DNA from: Massilia norwichensis
GTDB lineage: Bacteria > Pseudomonadota > Gammaproteobacteria > Burkholderiales > Burkholderiaceae_D
DNA length: 64,000 nt
Reading direction: 5' to 3'
NCBI RefSeq assembly: GCF_024753245.1
Contig: NZ_JANUGX010000017.1
Location: forward strand, 1 to 64,000
The notes under the pieces were generated by a model. That model saw only the letters and a list, made by a program, of their open reading frames with translations. It had not been told where the DNA came from and did not search any database. Each line of letters opens with the position of its first letter. Within the stretch, counting starts at the first letter, position 1. The position numbers and the translations under genes were made by a program. Shown piece by piece: positions 1 through 9,424 of the stretch.

Positions 1-154
1 GATATTTTTGCGAAATCATTTCCAGAAAACCGGTCAAGCCAATTCCGAAGATCTCCAGGCATCAATTTTTTAGTATTCGTATAGAAAGGATGTTTTTCCC
101 GGATCTATAGCATTGCGACGTTGTCTCAGTAAAATACCTTTTTGGGAGCATGCC

Positions 155-1114
155 ATGCCCGCATCGATCGGCACACCCGGCCTCTACGCCTCCTTCACGG
201 TGCTCGTCATCTGCCTGCTGGCCGTCGATTTCTTCATGCTCAAGAAGGAAGGATCGCACACCGTCAGCACGCGCGAAGCGGCCGCCTGGTCGGTGGTATG
301 GGTGACGATCGCGCTGGCCTTCGGCGCGCTGTTCTGGTGGTACCTCGACGGCACCGTCGGGCCGGACGTGGCACGCGCCAGGGCGCTCGAATACTTCACC
401 GGCTACCTGATCGAAAAATCGCTGGCGGTCGACAACGTCTTCGTCTGGATCACCCTCTTCAATTTCTTCGCGGTGCCGGCCGCGCTGCAGAAGCGCGTGC
501 TGCTGTACGGCGTGCTGGGCGCGATCGTCATGCGCGCCCTGCTCATCTGGCTGGGCGCCCTGCTGCTGGCGCGCTTCCACTGGATCCTCTACCTGTTCGG
601 TCTCCTGCTGCTGGTAACCGGCGTGAAGATGCTGCTGTTCGCCAGCCACGAATCCGACCTGGCGCAGAACCCGGTGCTGCGCTGGATGCGCGGCCACATG
701 CGCATCGCCGACGAATTCCACGGCGAGCGCTTCTTCGTCGTCCAGCAGGGACTGCGCTACGCCACGCCGCTGTTCGTGGTGCTGGTGCTGGTGGAAGTCA
801 CGGACCTGATCTTCGCGGTCGATTCGATTCCCGCCATCTTCGCCGTCACCGGCGATCCCTTCATCGTCTTCACTTCGAACATCTTCGCCATCCTCGGCCT
901 GCGCGCGATGTACTTCCTGCTGGCCGACATGGCGCAGCGCTTCCACCTGCTGAAGTATGGGCTGGCCGGGATCCTGATCTTCATCGGCGCGAAGATGCTG
1001 CTGCTGGACGTGTATAAAATCCCGGTCGGGGTGGCGCAGGGCGTGGTGGGGCTGATCCTGGCGCTGTCGGTGGTGGCGAGCCTGCTGACGTCGAAGCCGG
1101 TGCAAAGGACGTGA
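155..1114 (+). CDS. TerC-family integral membrane protein
   Basis: This is a 319-residue polytopic membrane protein of the TerC/Alx family. Members are linked to tellurite resistance, alkaline response and manganese export or protein metalation. The two family signatures are visible: AVDNVF at about residues 91-96 and FAVDSIPAIFAVT at about 220-232, each with the conserved membrane aspartate. About eight or nine hydrophobic segments are present. The start at 155 is preferred over an in-frame ATG-like codon at 113 because GGGAG lies at 144-148 with six bases of spacing. No yybP-ykoY-like riboswitch could be recognised in the AT-rich 154 bases upstream. The substrate cannot be read from the sequence. 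Confidence 0.9.
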   Translation: MPASIGTPGLYASFTVLVICLLAVDFFMLKKEGSHTVSTREAAAWSVVWVTIALAFGALFWWYLDGTVGPDVARARALEYFTGYLIEKSLAVDNVFVWITLFNFFAVPAALQKRVLLYGVLGAIVMRALLIWLGALLLARFHWILYLFGLLLLVTGVKMLLFASHESDLAQNPVLRWMRGHMRIADEFHGERFFVVQQGLRYATPLFVVLVLVEVTDLIFAVDSIPAIFAVTGDPFIVFTSNIFAILGLRAMYFLLADMAQRFHLLKYGLAGILIFIGAKMLLLDVYKIPVGVAQGVVGLILALSVVASLLTSKPVQRT

Positions 1115-1149
1115 TTGCCGGCCGAGCCATTCGCAGGTAGGCTCATGCG

Positions 1150-1524
1150 ATGGACTACCTCGGCCTCAAACACTTCCACATGGGCTGCGCCGCCCTCTCC
1201 GGTTCGCTGTTCCTGCTGCGCGGGGTCTGGATGCTGCGCGCCTCCGGCATGCTGCAGCAGCGCTGGGTGCGCATCGCGCCGCACATCGTCGATACCCTGC
1301 TGCTGGCCAGTGCCATCGGCCTTGCCGTGTGGAGCCAGCAGTATCCGGGCCAGCAGGCCTGGCTGACGGCCAAGGTCCTGGCCCTGCTCGGCTACATCGT
1401 GCTGGGCACGATCGCCCTGAAGCGCGGCCGCACGCGGGGTCAGCGCCTGGCCGCCTTCATCGGCGCGCTGGCGCTGTTCGCCTACATCGTCACGGTGGCC
1501 GTCACCAAAAGGACCTTCTTATGA
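1150..1524 (+). CDS. SirB2-family small membrane protein
   Basis: This 124-residue protein has four predicted membrane helices and matches the SirB2 (invasion gene expression up-regulator) family in length and pattern, including an early HMGCAALSGSLF segment. Despite its name, the biochemical role of the family is unknown in non-pathogens. It lies 35 bases after the TerC gene. Its stop overlaps the next start in an ATGA, so it is translationally coupled to the following glutathione transferase. Confidence 0.8.
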   Translation: MDYLGLKHFHMGCAALSGSLFLLRGVWMLRASGMLQQRWVRIAPHIVDTLLLASAIGLAVWSQQYPGQQAWLTAKVLALLGYIVLGTIALKRGRTRGQRLAAFIGALALFAYIVTVAVTKRTFL

Positions 1525-2171
1525 CCATCACCATCACCGCCTTCGACCGCTCGCCCGACGGCGGCAGCGGACTCGCGCGCGACACGCGCGTGCGCTGGGC
1601 ACTCGAAGAAGCGGCTCTGCCCTACGAAGTGCGCCTCGTGCCGCATGCTGCGATGAAGGCGCCGGCGCATCTGGCCCTGAACCCGTTCGGCCAGATTCCC
1701 ACCTACGAAGAAGACGGGCTGGCGCTGTTCGAGACCGGCGCCATCGTGCTGCACATCGCCCGCCATCATCCGGGCCTGCTGCCGGGCGATGCGCACGCGC
1801 AGGAACGCGCCGTCATGTGGATCTTCGCCGCGTTGAATACGATGGAGCCGCCGGTTCTCGAACTCTTCACGGTGCGCATCCTCGAAGGCGACAAGCCCTG
1901 GGCCGCGGAGCGCCTGGCGCTGGTCAAGGACCGCCTGCGGACGCGCCTGCAGCAGTTGTCGAGCCGTCTGGCCGACGCCGACTGGCTCGACGGCGCATTC
2001 AGTGCCGGCGACCTGATGATGGTGTCGGTGCTGCTGCGGGCGAAACCCTCGGGCATCCTGGATGCGTTTCCGAACCTGGCCGCCTATGTGGCGCGCGGCG
2101 AGGCGCGGCCGGCCTACCAAAGGGCGTTTGCCGCGCAATTGGCAGTCAACACCGCGCCGCTGCCGGCGTGA
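1521..2171 (+). CDS. Glutathione S-transferase family protein
   Basis: This 216-residue protein has a thioredoxin-fold N-terminal half and a helical C-terminal half. The glutathione-binding region is recognisable as NPFGQIPTYEEDGLALFETGAI, where the cis-proline and the ESGAI-like motif (here ETGAI) are expected. The start is fixed by the ATGA overlap with the SirB2-like gene, although the frame stays open further upstream. The gene is convergent with the MFS gene, leaving only three bases between stops. It may conjugate or isomerise an unknown electrophile; the substrate is not inferable. Confidence 0.87.
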   Translation: MTITITAFDRSPDGGSGLARDTRVRWALEEAALPYEVRLVPHAAMKAPAHLALNPFGQIPTYEEDGLALFETGAIVLHIARHHPGLLPGDAHAQERAVMWIFAALNTMEPPVLELFTVRILEGDKPWAAERLALVKDRLRTRLQQLSSRLADADWLDGAFSAGDLMMVSVLLRAKPSGILDAFPNLAAYVARGEARPAYQRAFAAQLAVNTAPLPA

Positions 2172-2174
2172 TCC

Positions 2175-3383
2175 TTACCTGGCCTTGAGGCGCACGATCA
2201 GCGCGCCGACCGCGGCGACAGTCGCCAGTCCCACCACGCCGCTCCAGCCCCAGGCTGCCAGCGCCTGGGCGCCGAGCAGGCCGCCGGCCGCCATGCCGAT
2301 GAAGACGCTGGTCATCAGGATCGCGTTCAGGCGGCTGCGCGCTTCCGGCGCGATGCCGTAGACGATCGTCTGGTGCGAGATCAGGCTGGCCTGCACGCCG
2401 AGGTCGAAGCCGACCGTGGCAAGCGCCAGCAGCGCCAGCTGGCCCTGCACCGGCAGCAGCGGCATCAGGAACATGGCTGCGAACGAGACCACGGTGACGC
2501 CGGCGGCGATGCGCGTCACCCATTGCGGGCCGTGGCTGTCCGACAGGCGGCCGGCGAAAGGTGCCGCCAGGGCGCCGGCGGCGCCAGCCAGGCCGAAGGA
2601 ACCGGCGGCGGCCGAACCCAGGTGGAAAGGTGCGGCATGCAGCATCACGGCCAGGGTCGACCAGAAGGCCGAGAAGCCGAGCGCCAGCAGGCCCTGGGCC
2701 AGCGCGGCCTGGCGCAGTTTCGGATATTCGACCCACAGGTGGGCCAGGGATTTCAGCAGTTCCGGATACGGATGGTCGGTGGTCGGCGCGAAGCGCGGCA
2801 GGCCCCGGGCCAGCACCACGCCCAGCAGCGCGACGCTGGCGGCGGCGGCGATGAACACCGAGCGCCAGCCGAAGTTCTCGGCCACGAAGCCGCTCACCAC
2901 GCGCGACAGCAGGATGCCCATCAACAGGCCGGTCATCACCGTGCCGACCGCCTTGCCGCGTTCCGCAGCCGGCGCCAGCGTGGCCGCCGCCGGGACGATG
3001 TCCTGGGCCACGGTCGCGAACAGCCCGACCAGCAGACTGGCCACCAGCAGCACCGCGAGGCCCGGCGCGAAGCCGGTCAGCAGCAGCGCCGCGCACAGGA
3101 TCGCCGATTTCAGCAGGATGATGTTGCGGCGGTCGAAGCGGTCGCCCAGCGGCGCCAGCAGCAGCAGGCCGAGCGCGTAGCCGAGCTGGGTCAGGGTGGG
3201 AATCCAGCCGATGTCGCGCGGGCTGGCGTTCAGGTCGCCGGCCAGCACGCCGAGGGTCGGCTGGCTGTAGTAGAGCGCAGCGACCGTCAGGCCGGTGCCG
3301 CCGGCAAGCAGGAAGGTCAGCGAGGACGATAAATGCGGCTGGGCGGTTTTCATGGTGGAGGATGTCGAGTTCATGGCCGCCAT
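2175..3383 (-). CDS. MFS transporter, drug-efflux (DHA1-like) type
   Basis: This is a 402-residue major facilitator with twelve hydrophobic segments. The loop 2-3 signature is visible as LGDRFDRR after the second helix (LLLAPLGDRFDRRNI). The pattern fits proton-driven efflux permeases of the DHA1/YnfM kind. There are alternative starts at 3374 and 3353 and no strong ribosome site, so the N-terminus is uncertain. The gene is divergent from a LysR regulator starting at 3447, a usual arrangement for a regulator and its exporter. Confidence 0.82.
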   Translation of the reverse strand: MAAMNSTSSTMKTAQPHLSSSLTFLLAGGTGLTVAALYYSQPTLGVLAGDLNASPRDIGWIPTLTQLGYALGLLLLAPLGDRFDRRNIILLKSAILCAALLLTGFAPGLAVLLVASLLVGLFATVAQDIVPAAATLAPAAERGKAVGTVMTGLLMGILLSRVVSGFVAENFGWRSVFIAAAASVALLGVVLARGLPRFAPTTDHPYPELLKSLAHLWVEYPKLRQAALAQGLLALGFSAFWSTLAVMLHAAPFHLGSAAAGSFGLAGAAGALAAPFAGRLSDSHGPQWVTRIAAGVTVVSFAAMFLMPLLPVQGQLALLALATVGFDLGVQASLISHQTIVYGIAPEARSRLNAILMTSVFIGMAAGGLLGAQALAAWGWSGVVGLATVAAVGALIVRLKAR

Positions 3384-3446
3384 TATCGTCAGCGCGCACC
3401 TGGCATGGTAGACGCGGCGCGCGTCGAACTGTTATACGATGCACGT

Positions 3447-4391
3447 ATGAACCTCGAACTGAACGGCGTTGTTTCCACCGCCGACCGTATGATGCTAGTG
3501 GAAACCTTTGTCCGCATTGTCGATGCCGGCAGCCTTTCGGCGGCGGCGCGTCTGCTGGAAACCACCCAGCCGACCATCAGCCGGCGCCTCAAGACGCTGG
3601 AGAAATCGCTGGGCGTGCGCCTGCTGCAGCGCTCCACGCACGCGATGAAGCTGACCGACGACGGCATGCGCTGCTACACGCGCGCCAGGGAGCTGCTGGC
3701 CGGCTGGCAGGAATTCGAGAGCGAGATCCGCGGCGCCGGCGAGGAGCCGGTGGGCCTGCTGCGCGTGATCGCGCCGCACGCCTTCGGCCAGCAGCAGCTG
3801 GTGGCGCCGCTGGCCGAGTACCTGCAGCGCTACCCGAAGATGGCGGTCGACTGGACCCTGCACGACCGCACGCCGGACTTCATCGCCGAAGGCATCGACT
3901 GCGCGATCCGGGTCGGCGACATTCCCGATCCCTCGGTGGTGGCGATCCGCCTGGGCGAGGTGCCGCGCATCGTGGTCTGCGCGCCGGCCGTGCTGGCAGG
4001 CCGCGAGCGGCCCACGCATCCGGAGCAGCTGGGCGATCTTCCGTGGATCGCGGTGTCGAGCTTCTACCGCAACGAGGTGGCGCTGACGCACCGGCAGAGC
4101 GGCGAGACGCTGCGCTTCCCGATCCAGCCGCGTCTGTTTACCGACAACCTGTACGCGATGCGCAACAGCGCCCTGCTGGGCGTGGGCGTGGCGCTCGGCT
4201 CGTCCTGGGCGCTGCGCGAAGAGCTCGAGGCCGGCCGCCTGGTGCAGCTGACGCCGGATTGGGAAGCGGCACCGCTGCCCATCCACCTGATCTATCCGCC
4301 GGCGCGTTTCTATCCGGCGCGGCTGCGGCGCTTCATCGACATCATGAAGGTGGCGGTGCCGCAGGCCTTCGGGATCCTGCCGCCGGCCTGA
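3447..4391 (+). CDS. LysR-family transcriptional regulator
   Basis: This is a 314-residue LysR protein. The winged HTH lies at about residues 15-75 (LVETFVRIVDAGSLSAAA, followed by TQPTISRRLKTLEKSLG). A periplasmic-binding-like effector domain follows, in the substrate-binding subgroup close to DsdA/CrgA-type regulators. The ATG at 3447 is chosen; the next ATG at 3489 would begin directly at the HTH. The frame remains open upstream across the divergent promoter, but that part has no LysR similarity. It probably controls the MFS gene transcribed the other way. Confidence 0.85.
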   Translation: MNLELNGVVSTADRMMLVETFVRIVDAGSLSAAARLLETTQPTISRRLKTLEKSLGVRLLQRSTHAMKLTDDGMRCYTRARELLAGWQEFESEIRGAGEEPVGLLRVIAPHAFGQQQLVAPLAEYLQRYPKMAVDWTLHDRTPDFIAEGIDCAIRVGDIPDPSVVAIRLGEVPRIVVCAPAVLAGRERPTHPEQLGDLPWIAVSSFYRNEVALTHRQSGETLRFPIQPRLFTDNLYAMRNSALLGVGVALGSSWALREELEAGRLVQLTPDWEAAPLPIHLIYPPARFYPARLRRFIDIMKVAVPQAFGILPPA

Positions 4392-4398
4392 GAAACGC

Positions 4399-5028
4399 TC
4401 AGTCCCCGGCCTTGACCGAACCGATGCCCGACGCCGACTTGTTCACGATGCGCGGCTTGCCGTAATAGGTCACGCTGCCCATGCCTTCCAGGTTGGCATC
4501 CAGCCGGTTCCTGGCGGTGACCTTGACGTCGCCGATGCCGCGGAAGCGCAGGTCGACATCGTTCGCCGCCAGGGCCTTCGCATCGACCTCGCCCACGCCT
4601 TCCGCCGTCATCTTGAAAGTCTTCACTTCGCCGTTGATGTTCATGCTGCCGGCACCGCGGTAGTTGACGTCGAGGCGCTCGCCGCGGATCTGGTTCAGCC
4701 GGATCGCACCGGCACCTTCGACCTCGAGCGCGCGCAGCGCCGGCACCGTGATGACGACGCGCGGGTCGCCGCGCCAGGAGATGTTCTTCTTCTCGCGCAC
4801 GCTCAGGCGCAGCTGGCCATCCACCACTTCGCTGGTCACGTCGCGCAGGAACTTGGCATCGCCGCGCAGGGTCAGGGTTTGCGCCTTGCCGGCATCGACG
4901 GTGACGCTGATCGGCCCCTCGACGCTGATCGAGGAAAAGGCCGGCGTGTTGCGGACCTGGTCGTCCGCGTGGGCGGTGGCGGCGGTGAAAGAAAGGACAG
5001 CGGCAAGGGCAAGCAGGTGTGGGCGCAT
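4399..5028 (-). CDS. Exported GIN-domain (DUF2807) protein
   Basis: This 209-residue protein has a clear signal peptide (MRPHLLALAAVLSFTAATAHA, cleavage before DDQV). It is followed by a repetitive beta structure typical of the putative auto-transporter adhesin head GIN domain. Glycine-containing motifs recur: VEGAGAIRL, YRGAGSMNI, AEGVGEVDA, FRGIGDVKV, LEGMGSVTY, ASGIGSVKA. These look like successive turns of a right-handed beta helix. The open frame extends 33 codons upstream, but only the start at 5028 gives a signal peptide. The function of such proteins is not established. Confidence 0.85.
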   Translation of the reverse strand: MRPHLLALAAVLSFTAATAHADDQVRNTPAFSSISVEGPISVTVDAGKAQTLTLRGDAKFLRDVTSEVVDGQLRLSVREKKNISWRGDPRVVITVPALRALEVEGAGAIRLNQIRGERLDVNYRGAGSMNINGEVKTFKMTAEGVGEVDAKALAANDVDLRFRGIGDVKVTARNRLDANLEGMGSVTYYGKPRIVNKSASGIGSVKAGD

Positions 5029-5127
5029 CGCAGGATCTCCGTTATCAAGTGAGATCATTGTAGGCAGAGGGCGCCCTGCCCCGCCGGCTTTTGCGACGGA
5101 CTGCACGAAATGCCGGATGACCTGCAT

Positions 5128-7803
5128 TTATGAGGCCTGGACGCTCGCTTCCGCCAGCAGCGCCCGGATCTCCGGCACGCAGGAGCCGCAATTGCCGCCG
5201 GCCTTGACGCAGGCCGTCACCGCGGCCGCATCCTGCAGTCCGTGCTTTTCGATCGCGATGCGGATCGTGTTGCGGCCCACGCCAAAGCAGGAACACACGG
5301 TCGGCCCGGGGTCCGCGCCCTGTTCGCGCGCGCGGCCGGACAGCAGGCCGATGCGGTCCTGCGGCGACAGCTGCGCCTTATCGAACATCTGCGCCAGCCA
5401 GGCCCGGCCCGGCAGATCCTGGCGCTGCGAGACGAACAGGCAGGCTTCGATGCGCCCATCGACCAGGTGCGCCGCGCGGTAGACGCCGCCATTGCGGTCC
5501 TCCAGCTCGATCCAGTCGGCGTCCTCGTCCTCGACCCGCAGCAGGCGCCGCGCCCAGCCGCCTGCCTCGGCAAAGGGTTTGCGGCCGGCCAGCTCGTAGC
5601 GCACGAAGCCGCTGCCTTGGATGCGGGTCCAGTTGGTCGCGTCTTCCAGCGGCAGTTCGGCGCGGCTGAGGATGAAGCCGTACCAGTTCACACCGAAGGG
5701 TTCGATGCGCACCGGCGTGTGCTTGAACTCCGGCTCGCCCGAAACCGGGTCCACCGCCGGGTTCACGACCGCGCCCACGCGCGCATCCGAGGCCGTGCGG
5801 CCGCTCCAGTGGATCGGCATGAACACGCTGCCGCGCGCGATGCCGCCGCCGTGCCGCACCCGCGCCACGCCGGCGCCCCAGTTGCTGCGCAGGCGCGCCA
5901 GTTCGCCCTCCTTCACGCCGCACAGCAGCGCGTCCTGCGGGTGCATGTCGATGTAGGGTTCGGGCAGGTGCTCGGCCAAGCGCGGCGAGCGCCCGGTGCG
6001 CGTCATGGTGTGCCACTGGTCGCGCACGCGGCCGGTGTTCAGCACCAGCGGGAACTCGTCGTCGGGCAGGTGGGCCGGCAGGCGCGCGCGCGTGGGCACG
6101 AAACGCGCCCTGCCGTCCGGGTGGGAGAAGCGGCCGTCGCCGAACAGGCGCCGGGTCCTGTCGCCGGGACGGCATACCGGCCACTGTACCGGTTCGAGCG
6201 CATCGTAATCGCTGTGCGTCATGCCCGCCAGGCCGCCGATATCGAACAGGCGCCGGCGCTGGCTGCCGGCGCCGTTCTGCCAGCTCGATAAGCGCGCATG
6301 CTCGTCGAAGATCTGGTGCGGCGAGGTGAAATCGAAGCCGTTGAAACCCATGCGGCGCGCGACATCGCAGACGATCTCCCAGTCCGGCCGCGCCTGGCCC
6401 GGCGCCGGCAGGAAGGCGCGCTGGCGCGAGATGCAGCGTTCCGAGTTCGTGACCGTGCCGTCCTTTTCGCCCCAGCCGAGGGCCGGCAGCAGCACATGGG
6501 CCAGCGCGTTGGTGTCGGTGTCCTGCACGATGTCGGAGACCACCACCAGCTCGCACTTCGCCAGCGCCCGCCGCGCCTGGTCGGCCTCGGGCAGGCTGAC
6601 CAGCGGGTTGGTGGCCATGATCCAGACCGCCTTCACGGTCCCCGCCTCGATCGCGTGGAACAAGTCGACCGCCTTCAGGCCCGGCTGGTGGGCCATGCGC
6701 GGCGCATCCCAGAAAGCCTGCACGGCGGCGCGCTGGGCCGGGTCGTCCAGCTCCATGTGCGCGGCCAGCATGTTGGCCAGGCCGCCCACTTCGCGCCCGC
6801 CCATCGCATTCGGCTGGCCGGTCAGCGAGAAGGGTCCCATGCCGGGGCGGCCGATGCGGCCCGTGGCCAGGTGGCAGTTGATGATGGCATTGACCTTGTC
6901 GGCGCCGCTGGAAGACTGGTTCACGCCCATGGTGAAGGCGGTGACGGTTTTCTCGGTCCGGGCGAACAGTTCGTAGAAGGCCAGCACTTGCTGCGGATCG
7001 AGCCGGCAGGCCTTCGCCACGTCGAGCAGGCTGCCAGCCTGCCCGGCCGCATCCAGCGCCTCGCCCAGGCCGGCGGTGTGGGCCTCCACCCAGGCGCTGT
7101 CGAGCGCGCCCTGGGTCGCCAGCCAGGCCAGCAGGCCGTTGAACAGCCAGACGTCGCTGCCGGGTTTCAGCGGCAGGTGCAGGTCGGCCAGGTCGCAGGT
7201 GGCGGTGCGGCGCGGGTCGATCACGACCACTTTCATCTGCGGTCGCGCTTCCCTGGCGCGCACGATGCGCTGGTATAAGGTCGGGTGGCACCAGGCGGCG
7301 TTCGAGCCGACCAGCACCACCAGGTCGGCCAGTTCGAAGTCCTCATAGCAGCCGGGCACGATGTCTTCGCCGAAGGCCCGCTTGTGGCCGGCGACCGCCG
7401 CGGACATGCACAGGCGCGAGTTGGTATCGATGTTCGCGCTGCCGATATAGCCCTTCATGAACTTGTTGGCGACGTAGTAATCCTCGGTCAGCAGCTGGCC
7501 GGAGACGTAGAGCGCCACCGCGTCCGGTCCGTGCTCGGCGACGATGCGCCGGAAGCCCTCGGCCACCTTGTCCAGCGCCGCCTCCCACGGCACCGCCTGC
7601 AGGCCGGCTTCGCTGCGCAGCATCGGCGACAGCAGGCGTCCTTCGAGGCCCACGGTCTCGCCCAAGGCCGCGCCCTTGACGCACAGGCGGCCCCGGCTGG
7701 CCGGGTGCAGCGCGTCGCCGGCGACGGTCACCGCGCCATCGTCGCCGGCTTCGGCCCGCACGCCGCAGCCGACGCCGCAATAAGGACAGGTGGTGCGTAT
7801 CAT
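5128..7803 (-). CDS. nasA: Assimilatory nitrate reductase catalytic subunit
   Basis: This 891-residue molybdopterin enzyme reduces nitrate to nitrite in the cytoplasm for assimilation. The N-terminus carries the [4Fe-4S] motif CPYCGVGCGV at residues 5-14. The Mo-bisMGD domains follow, and the molybdopterin dinucleotide-binding domain is near residues 590-720. A C-terminal BFD-like [2Fe-2S] module lies at about residues 833-885 (CSCFGVGRNTI, then GGNCGSC). This layout is typical of NasA/NarB with a fused BFD domain rather than respiratory NarG. It is the last gene of the nitrate operon, nine bases after the FAD reductase gene, which is its probable electron donor. Confidence 0.95.
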   Translation of the reverse strand: MIRTTCPYCGVGCGVRAEAGDDGAVTVAGDALHPASRGRLCVKGAALGETVGLEGRLLSPMLRSEAGLQAVPWEAALDKVAEGFRRIVAEHGPDAVALYVSGQLLTEDYYVANKFMKGYIGSANIDTNSRLCMSAAVAGHKRAFGEDIVPGCYEDFELADLVVLVGSNAAWCHPTLYQRIVRAREARPQMKVVVIDPRRTATCDLADLHLPLKPGSDVWLFNGLLAWLATQGALDSAWVEAHTAGLGEALDAAGQAGSLLDVAKACRLDPQQVLAFYELFARTEKTVTAFTMGVNQSSSGADKVNAIINCHLATGRIGRPGMGPFSLTGQPNAMGGREVGGLANMLAAHMELDDPAQRAAVQAFWDAPRMAHQPGLKAVDLFHAIEAGTVKAVWIMATNPLVSLPEADQARRALAKCELVVVSDIVQDTDTNALAHVLLPALGWGEKDGTVTNSERCISRQRAFLPAPGQARPDWEIVCDVARRMGFNGFDFTSPHQIFDEHARLSSWQNGAGSQRRRLFDIGGLAGMTHSDYDALEPVQWPVCRPGDRTRRLFGDGRFSHPDGRARFVPTRARLPAHLPDDEFPLVLNTGRVRDQWHTMTRTGRSPRLAEHLPEPYIDMHPQDALLCGVKEGELARLRSNWGAGVARVRHGGGIARGSVFMPIHWSGRTASDARVGAVVNPAVDPVSGEPEFKHTPVRIEPFGVNWYGFILSRAELPLEDATNWTRIQGSGFVRYELAGRKPFAEAGGWARRLLRVEDEDADWIELEDRNGGVYRAAHLVDGRIEACLFVSQRQDLPGRAWLAQMFDKAQLSPQDRIGLLSGRAREQGADPGPTVCSCFGVGRNTIRIAIEKHGLQDAAAVTACVKAGGNCGSCVPEIRALLAEASVQAS

Positions 7804-7812
7804 GCGACTCCT

Positions 7813-9057
7813 TCAGGCCGCTGCCGCCAGCGCTTGCGCCTGGCCGAACAGCAGCTGGTTGCGAATGGCCGAGATGTCGGCCTTCTGTTGGATCAGTTCG
7901 AAATACCACGGACCATCGGCGACGTCGCCATACAGCACCGCACCGGTCAGGTGCCGGCCGCTCAGCACCAGGCGCTTGTAGACGCCGCCGCGGCGGTCGC
8001 GCAGCACCAGGTCTTCGCTGCCCTCGCCGCCGACGATGTCGCCGGCCGAGTACAGGTCGATGCCGGTCACCTTCAGCTTGGTGGCGGTGGCCTGCTGCAC
8101 GTAGCGGCGGTGGCCGGCGCCGGCAAGATGGGCCGCGCAGACGCGCGCCTGGTCCCAGATCGGCGCCACCAGGCCGAAGGTCGCGCGGCGGTGCTGTACG
8201 CATTCGCCGACCGCGTAGATGCGCGGATCGTAGGTCTGCAGGGTATCGTCGACCACGATGGCGCGCTCGACGTGCAGGCCGGCCTCCCGCGCCAGCGCGA
8301 CGTTGGGGCGCACGCCGGCCGCCATCACGACCAGGTCGGCGGGTATCGTCTCGCCATCGGCGAAGCGCAGCGCCCGCACGCGGCCTTCGCCGCCGTTCAT
8401 ACCCTCAATGGCGGCGGTCTGGCGGTTCAGCAGGATGCGCAGGCCGCGCCGTTCCAGCGAAGCGCGCAGCAGCTCGGCGGCGGCGGGGTCGAGCTGCTGG
8501 TTCATCAGACTGGCGGTGACGTGCACCACGGTCACCTCCATGCCCCGGCGCAGCAGGCCGTTCGCCGCTTCCAGTCCCAGCAGGCCGCCGCCGATCACGA
8601 CCGCGCGCCCGCCGGCACGGGCGGCCGCCAACATGGTGTCGACATCGTGCAGGTCGCGAAAGCCGATCACGCCCGGCAGGTCGTGGCCCGGCACCGGCAC
8701 GATGAAGGGCTTCGAGCCGGTGGCGAGCAGCAAGCGGTCATAGCTTACCGCCAGGCCGGACGCGGCATGCACGGTGCGGCGCTTGCGGTCGATCCGGACC
8801 ACCGGATCGCCGGCGTGCAGGGTGATGCCGTTGGCCGCATACCATTCGCGCGTGTGCAGCATGATGTCGGCGACGCTCTTCTCGCCGGCCAGCACCGGCG
8901 ACAGCAGAATCCGGTTGTAATTCCCATGCGGCTCGGCGCCGAACACGGTGATGCGGTAGCTGTCGGGGGCCAGCTTCAGCAGCTCCTCGACCGTGCGCAT
9001 GCCGGCCATGCCGTTGCCGATCACGACCAGCGAGGGCCGCATGTCGTGCGCCTGCAT
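7813..9057 (-). CDS. FAD/NAD(P)H-dependent reductase for nitrate reductase
   Basis: This 414-residue pyridine nucleotide-disulfide oxidoreductase-like flavoprotein resembles the N-terminal half of NirB. It has the FAD-binding GNGMAGMRTVEELL near residue 13, an NAD-binding GGGLLGLEAANGLLRRG near residue 155, and a GxRPN motif before the second FAD contact. Between nirD and nasA it most likely passes electrons from NAD(P)H to nitrate reductase, like NasB/NasC-type reductases. It lacks the BFD and sirohaem modules of NirB. The start lies one base after the nirD stop, so the two are coupled; an alternative ATG is five codons in. Confidence 0.87.
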   Translation of the reverse strand: MQAHDMRPSLVVIGNGMAGMRTVEELLKLAPDSYRITVFGAEPHGNYNRILLSPVLAGEKSVADIMLHTREWYAANGITLHAGDPVVRIDRKRRTVHAASGLAVSYDRLLLATGSKPFIVPVPGHDLPGVIGFRDLHDVDTMLAAARAGGRAVVIGGGLLGLEAANGLLRRGMEVTVVHVTASLMNQQLDPAAAELLRASLERRGLRILLNRQTAAIEGMNGGEGRVRALRFADGETIPADLVVMAAGVRPNVALAREAGLHVERAIVVDDTLQTYDPRIYAVGECVQHRRATFGLVAPIWDQARVCAAHLAGAGHRRYVQQATATKLKVTGIDLYSAGDIVGGEGSEDLVLRDRRGGVYKRLVLSGRHLTGAVLYGDVADGPWYFELIQQKADISAIRNQLLFGQAQALAAAA

Positions 9058-9058
9058 C

Positions 9059-9406
9059 TCAGGCTCCCACCCAGACCTGGCCGTCTTCGACCCGCACCGG
9101 ATAGCTGGACACGGAATTATGCGGCGCCTCCAGGCATTCGCCGGTGCGCAGGTCGAAATGTTGCTTGTAGATGGGCGAAGCGACGACCACGCGCTCGCCG
9201 ATGCTGCCGACCAGCCCGCGCGACAGCACCGCCGCCTGCGAATTCGGGTCGTAGTTATCGATGGCGAACAGGCTCGGGGACTCGGCGCCGACGCGGAACA
9301 CCGCCACCTGGCGCCCGTTCAGCAGCGCGCACACGCCGGTGTCGGGCACGATGCGGTCGAGCGGGCAGACGGCGTTCCACTGGTTCAGCTGAATATCGCG
9401 ATGCAT
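9059..9406 (-). CDS. nirD: Nitrite reductase (NADH) small subunit
   Basis: This 115-residue NirD has a Rieske-like ferredoxin fold. As usual for NirD, the canonical Rieske cluster ligands are missing: the loops read CPLDRIVPDTGVCALL and QHFDLRTGECLE rather than CxH...CxxH. It partners NirB in six-electron reduction of nitrite to ammonium. The gene is 18 bases downstream of nirB and one base upstream of the flavoprotein gene. Confidence 0.93.
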   Translation of the reverse strand: MHRDIQLNQWNAVCPLDRIVPDTGVCALLNGRQVAVFRVGAESPSLFAIDNYDPNSQAAVLSRGLVGSIGERVVVASPIYKQHFDLRTGECLEAPHNSVSSYPVRVEDGQVWVGA

Positions 9407-9424
9407 TTTCGATCTCCTATAAGC

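Noticed and set aside
1-154. A possible yybP-ykoY manganese riboswitch ahead of the TerC-family gene.
   Set aside because: TerC/Alx genes often have one, but I could not find the conserved helices or loop sequences in this short AT-rich stretch.
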